From NCBI GenBank assembly GCA_022606135.1, contig JABYQN010000007.1, forward strand, positions 1,922,001 to 1,986,000: 64,000 nt of DNA, read 5' to 3'. Below the pieces are notes generated by a model. The model saw only the letters and a program-made list of their open reading frames with translations. It ran no database searches and was not told the origin of the DNA. Every line of letters begins with the position of its first letter. Within the stretch, counting starts at the first letter, position 1. This document shows positions 59,471-64,000 of the stretch, one piece after another. Source of the DNA: Fomes fomentarius. Taxonomy: Eukaryota > Basidiomycota > Agaricomycetes > Polyporales > Polyporaceae. A program made the translations under genes and the position numbers.

Positions 59471-60214
59471 TTACACGGCGGAGGCGACAGGGGGCTCGGT
59501 GCCACTGATGAACTGGAGCATCCATAGAGTACTAAGCCACACATCAGACTGGATGGACGCGAGGGTGGTGTAAGCCTCCTTCATCTCCTTATGGAGCTTG
59601 TTGAGGTCCTTCTCCACACCGTCTGCAAAATCCGTGAGGCCATTGTGAATATTCGCTGCGAGATTGTCAATGGCGGTCGCCACGGGGTCGGCGCCGCCAA
59701 CCTCCCTCATACGAGTACGACGAGGAACTTTTTGAACAACCGTAATCGATAGCGATCCTGACTAGCTAGGTCCCCCGCCCGCCGAGAACGTACCTAAAGA
59801 CATGGTCTCGTCCACATCACCGTCACTGCGACGAGTCGCTGGCAAATACGTCCATGAGTGGTTGGACAGTGAGGACAGGATGTAGGACAAAGTACTCAAA
59901 GGCACAGACAGACATGCTCATGTTGACGGGCTCAGCGAGAGAGGGCTGTGGGGTTAAGTGAGATGGGGCGCCTGAACAGGCATTCATTAGATAGTGACAT
60001 AGTTGAAGCGGAGATTGTGGAGGTTGAGACCGCGAGTTCACCGGTATCAAGCGGAGGGTGAGTCAATAAGCCAGACGACTGCCCCGAGGAGTTTACCGCA
60101 GTGCGAATCCAGGAATGCCCACACCACTCACATACACCAAGCTGACAAGCGTTCCGCATACCAGTCCAACGGCCAAGCCGCTGTGTACCTGAAGGGGAGG
60201 TATGCTCTGTCCAT
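59471..60214 (-). CDS. Small hypothetical protein
   Basis: The last exon (59710-59471) looks real: EVGGADPVATAIDNLAANIH, NGLTDFADGVEKDLNKLHKE, MKEAYTTLASIQSDVWLSTL, ending GTEPPVASAV. It is an amphipathic helix followed by a hydrophobic stretch (WLSTLWMLQFI). Upstream, a frame gives SYILSSLSNHSWTYLPATRR and SDGDVDETMSL before a GTACGT donor. Another exon with a hydrophobic segment (LAVGLVCGTLVSLVYVSGVG) may belong to it. The start codon used here (ATG 60214) and the exon chain are uncertain. No family recognised; it might be a small membrane or organellar protein. Confidence 0.35.
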
Positions 60215-60366
60215 TATTCCATATGCTTGTATTACGTTGCACGTGCAACGAGTCGGACGAACACACTACACTAGTAACACGATGAGTCCACATTCACATC
60301 GTCGAAGATCCACGCACTGTGTTACGAACCAACCCAACCATGACGACGACCAGCGGCCGCTCAAGC

Positions 60367-62863
60367 TCAAGCAGCGACCCTCCCCCACCCAAGCGGCTCG
60401 CCCCAGGACCGCCACATGCGATCCAGCACCCTCAGCTTCTCCGCCCGCCCAAGCCTCGGGTCTTCCAGATCGCCCACATCCTCCAAGAAGCCCTCCCTCA
60501 ACCTCGAGTTCGCCGGCAGCGTCCTCTCCGCGTACTGCCGGAGGTGCGTGACCGACAGAAGCAGCAACCCAGACGTCAGCGGGGAGACAGCCTGACCTCC
60601 TGCGGCAGTTACCGCAGTTTGTGTCTGGAGAGCGGGGACAGGGTGTGGCCCGCGGGGGTGTTGGTGGTGATGGCGCCCCTCCGGTTGCGCGACGAGCAGG
60701 CGCTCTAGCCGTCTGCAGAACCCCGACGCACGGTGCATGACACAGAGATGCGAAAACGTAAACAGAGCTAGTAAGCGCACAGACACAGCAGGCGACTCAA
60801 GAGAAACTGACCTCATGGTGAGCCAGACGCCCCTGCGCCTCGCCGTACCGCCGTACCTTCCCTGCCCCTTCCCGCCCGACCAGACGCCCCGTACATACCC
60901 CGCGGCAACATACACGATCGCGAGCGCGGGAGCGACGCCCACGAACGCAAACGTCAGCTCCTGGCTCTTCAATAACTTGTCTATCCCGGACAGCGCCTGG
61001 TTGATATCGACCTGCCCGTCCAAACACGAACGCGAACACGGTAGAGACCGATCGATAGGGGCCGCAATCGTCCGGAATTTTAGAGTCAGGTAGGCACACG
61101 ACCACACTGACACAAGAAGCGCACCTTGGCCTTCTGGACTTGGATAAACAGCGAGCGTAGAAGAGTGCCTTGTACGGCGGACTTCAGCGGGCTCTTGATG
61201 TCCTCCTCGTATATCTGCATCACCGCGGTCAAGTCGCCCATCTGCACCTGCCTCGAGAGCGCGTCCAGCTGCCCGGGCGCGTACCCCAGCTTCTCCTGCG
61301 CCAGCGCGCGCGTCATCCGCTCTAACGACTGTCATACGTCATTGAACCGCATCACACGAAGCAAACAAAAACAAAAAAGCAAGAGGCCGGTCAGCACGCG
61401 TTTGAGAGGAGAATCAGAACCAGAATGGAACGCTGATGCGGGCGAACCATGGGCATGGGTACGGTATCAGTACTCACGTCGAGATCCGCGCGGACGCTCT
61501 CCTTCGTCACGATCACGCCGTCGTCCCTTCCCGCGCGGACGGTGCGCACAATCCCGCGTAGGGGCTCCAAAACCCAATCCTCCCAGAAGCCCTTCAGGGT
61601 TTCGATCCCGTCCTTGGCAAGCTCCTCTAACGACGCACGGGACGCATATGCTGTTCTGACAGCGTACAGCGCAAGCGGAGGGAGGATCACCAGCTTGGGC
61701 CATAGCAGCACGAGCCTTGGAGGGCGCAGGAGCTGCCCTGTCTTGATATCCGCAGAGTGTAGCGAGATATGCGAGGGTAGTGTGGTGTGGGCGAGCATGG
61801 AAAGGGACTCGAGGACCTGCCCTGGCGATACGTCCTCCACGAACGGCGCGGCCTGCTCCCCGTCGATGATGGCCTGCAGGTAGTGCGTGAACTGCGCGAG
61901 GGAAAAGAGACCCTCGTCGCTATCGCGCACTTCAAGTGCCGCGGCGAGTCGGTCCCGTAAATCAACGAGCATTCCGAGGACTTCGGCGCGTTCGTCGCGG
62001 ATGCGCGCCAGCTCCTTATTCTTGAACGCACATTCGCCTTTGGCAAGGTCGACTGGAAGCGTCGCTACCGTACTGCATACACGTGCGACGCACGACAATG
62101 TCTGCGCAAATGCGCTATATGCGGAGGTCGCTGTCTGTATAGGAGATGAAATAGAGAACTGAGCACAGTGAGGTTTCGTGAGTGCAATGCTATATGGTTG
62201 ACTGTGAAGATGGGGGAAGAGCGCGAGGGTAAGCGTGTTGGGACGGAGGGTAGTGTTCGGCGGGAAGAGACGGCGCATGGACGAGGGCTTGAGCACGGAG
62301 AAGTGAAATGGGATGTTGTGAGATCTCAGTGTCGACAACACGACCTTTGTCACATTCGCAACCCGTATTGGAAGCGCTACAATGCACAATCGACGTACAG
62401 AATCCATGAACAAGAGGTCCTACGAGAGTAGAAAAGTTGATTACGCACTTTGCAGAAGGTAATATGCGACCTGCCTCCTCGACCTCCCCACCTCACTCCA
62501 CCACTGCAGCTCCGCCTCTGCCTGACCCGCCTCCTCCAGAAACGTCGTCAACGCCTGCGCATATAGCGCCAGCGCGAGCTTGCTCAATATCGCGCGCCGC
62601 AGGGCCTGCTCCTCGCCATCAGCCAGCGCCGCCGACAGCAGCTGCTGCTCGTACTCAATCCTCTGAAGCTCTGATATGCATTCGCGTAAAGACTGTGGGT
62701 CCTGCTTCTGGTCGAGCTGGACGAACAGCTCGCGGAGCGCCTCCTTCGACTGAGTGGAGGAGATGTGGACTTGTGCTTGCGCTCCGGACGGCGGGGATGG
62801 CGCGTCGGCCGGAAAGGCTTTTTGCGAGAGGTCTGCGACGATATGGGAAACAAAAGTAGACAT
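60367..62863 (-). CDS. NCA2: NCA2-like mitochondrial outer-membrane protein
   Basis: Homologue of yeast Nca2, which is needed for normal expression of mitochondrial ATP6/ATP8; an integral mitochondrial protein. The start ATG 62863 opens MSTFVSHIVADLSQKAFPAD; exon 1 has helices LRECISELQRIEYEQQLLSA and ALALYAQALTTFLEEAGQ. The second region includes KLVILPPLALYAVRTAYASR (membrane segment) and FWEDWVLEPLRGIVRTVR. The NCA2 core follows: SLERMTRALAQEKLGYAPGQ, MQIYEEDIKSPLKSAVQGTL, LRSLFIQVQKAK-VDINQAL, SGIDKLLKSQELTFAFVGVA, PALAIVYVAAGYVRGVW. The C-terminus has LLLLSVTHLRQYAERTLP and MWRSWGEPLGWGRVAA, ending at the stop 60367-60369. The YEEDIKSPLKSAVQGTLLRSLFIQ block is the family signature. Five or six introns. 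Confidence 0.9.
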
Positions 62864-64000
62864 GCCAGAGAGAAGGAGAGACTCAGGAAGACTCTAGAGG
62901 TTCATGACTGTTGTGACGAATGTTCAAGTTGTGCGTCCTGGCACCGTTGACGTCGACAGTCGGGTCGCGGCCACCTACGTCACTGCAGAAGACGCCCACC
63001 GCCTATTCAGCTTCAAGTTGGTCACTACAACTTAACTTGAATCCATGTCCCACCCTAGAACTTCAAAAAGTCATCTATCGTGGGTCTACCTGCACTACAC
63101 TAAACACCTCTCCAAGTGTGTTACAAAGATTGGTAAAAGTATGGTTGCGAGCGAAGCGAGCATACAGGCGTGAACGGATTACTTCGCTGAGACCAAAATT
63201 AAGCGCGGGGAACCTGTTCGCTCCCTTAGAATGCACATCTATCCTTGAGATCATTCAGAGAGGCACACACATGTGACGGCGTATGGAATTTATACGTTTG
63301 GCAAGTTTGAGCATCAAATATGAAGATTTGCGTGCGCTAGGGAGGAATCGGTGTCAACCATCTCCCAACCATCATAGGCGCCTCGCGTGTCGAAGCCTGA
63401 GTGGAAAGTGGACGATGGGTAAGTCTCAGTCAAATACTGCCAGGCACGCCGTTCGCAGAACCACTCGTCTCGTAGGCAAGTTGAACAAAACTGCCATTTC
63501 TTCAAGGCAGTTCAGTACCCCCACGCTGCGATCCGTGTCCGCCGGCGTAGCGAGCAGCCCGTCCTGATGGAGACTAGTATCTAGAGACTTTCCGAGAGTC
63601 TTCGCAAAGCTGACGTCCACCATATGCAACCGGGATGTCTCCTCACAATACGGTGTCTTCATCGTAATTGTAACTTATACTGCGACCATAGCGTTGCCCC
63701 GGGCTCGGGAAGTCTATATGAGTTCTCAAGCAATGGATGATAGCAACGTTCGTCAACAGAAGTGATACAACCGTGAGACACTCGTTTCAGCTGTTCAGGC
63801 AGGTGCAAGCGACGTCTGAGTTCCACCGGCTCATTGACATGGGGATGTGGACTGAGAGAAGGATCGCAGCGCGATCGCGAAGCAGAGCTCGGAGTCGATT
63901 CTTTTAACCTTATTCTGCCAAGGGATAATCAGTACTTAATATTTAGTAACTCAGAGGCATCGTTTCTGAACAAGTAAGGGAAGGATTTACCCAACCACGA
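62864..64000. other. Right end of window, no confident gene
   Basis: About 1.1 kb. A minus-strand ORF at 63662-63426 (MKTPYCEETSRLHMVDVSFA..) and an overlapping frame with FCSTCLRDEWFCERRAWQYL might be exons of a gene, but I could not join them or name a family. Confidence 0.35.

Overview
The window is nuclear DNA from a filamentous basidiomycete, most likely a wood- or litter-decaying agaricomycete of the Polyporales type. Nearly every gene is broken by short introns of about 50-70 bases with GT..AG ends. The gene content is typical of that group: two FunK1-type fungal kinases, two F-box/leucine-rich proteins, a trichodiene-synthase-like terpene cyclase, a sedolisin (S53) protease, a CE16-like GDSL esterase, and two AA9 (GH61) proteins, one with a CBM1 cellulose-binding module. 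The taxon is an inference; no rRNA or mitochondrial marker is present.

Layout. 0-6 kb: two head-to-head FunK1 genes, one with an in-frame stop and one lacking its N-lobe; a membrane-anchored Cu/Zn superoxide dismutase; a secreted GDSL/CE16 esterase. 6-21 kb is housekeeping: an Scs2/VAP ER-contact protein, a Ypk1/Gad8 AGC kinase, a G-patch protein, a coiled-coil protein, an F-box protein, a PQ-loop vacuolar transporter and prohibitin-2. 21-36 kb: the meiotic MutS homologue MSH5, a second F-box protein, a terpene cyclase, a KOW-like nuclear protein of unknown function, a dipeptidyl-peptidase-5-like S9 peptidase and the proteasome ATPase RPT5. 36-46 kb is an accessory stretch with low gene density: a small secreted protein, a spliced Fic/Doc-domain gene, a small unknown gene, relics of a P450 and of an S53 protease, an intact S53 protease, and a broken secreted protein built from repeated modules. 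46-49 kb is compact housekeeping: EAF6, RRP40 and VPS37. 49-53 kb is a tandem AA9 pair. 53-64 kb: a ThuA-domain protein, an SH3 (Bud14/Tea4-like) protein, a small unknown gene and NCA2.

The CE16 esterase, the S53 protease, the AA9 pair and the small secreted protein all have signal peptides and belong to the extracellular lignocellulose and protein degradation repertoire. Four of these or nearby start sites have a plausible TATA box. The housekeeping genes are packed tightly and often divergent, with about 110 bases between RRP40 and VPS37 and about 260 bases between the PQ-loop gene and PHB2.

The strongest candidates for new biology are: (i) the Arg-AA9 protein, whose predicted mature N-terminus is Arg where the copper-binding His should be, next to a canonical AA9-CBM1; (ii) the Fic/Doc gene, whose whole catalytic motif sits on a 33-base micro-exon; (iii) a 30-base tandem duplication that repeats the hydrophobic-motif segment at the C-terminus of the Ypk1 kinase; (iv) a terpene cyclase in which the metal-binding NSE motif cannot be assembled; and (v) the secreted-protein relic made of repeated modules. 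Exon borders were worked out by eye, so CDS coordinates give the span from start codon to stop codon, including introns.
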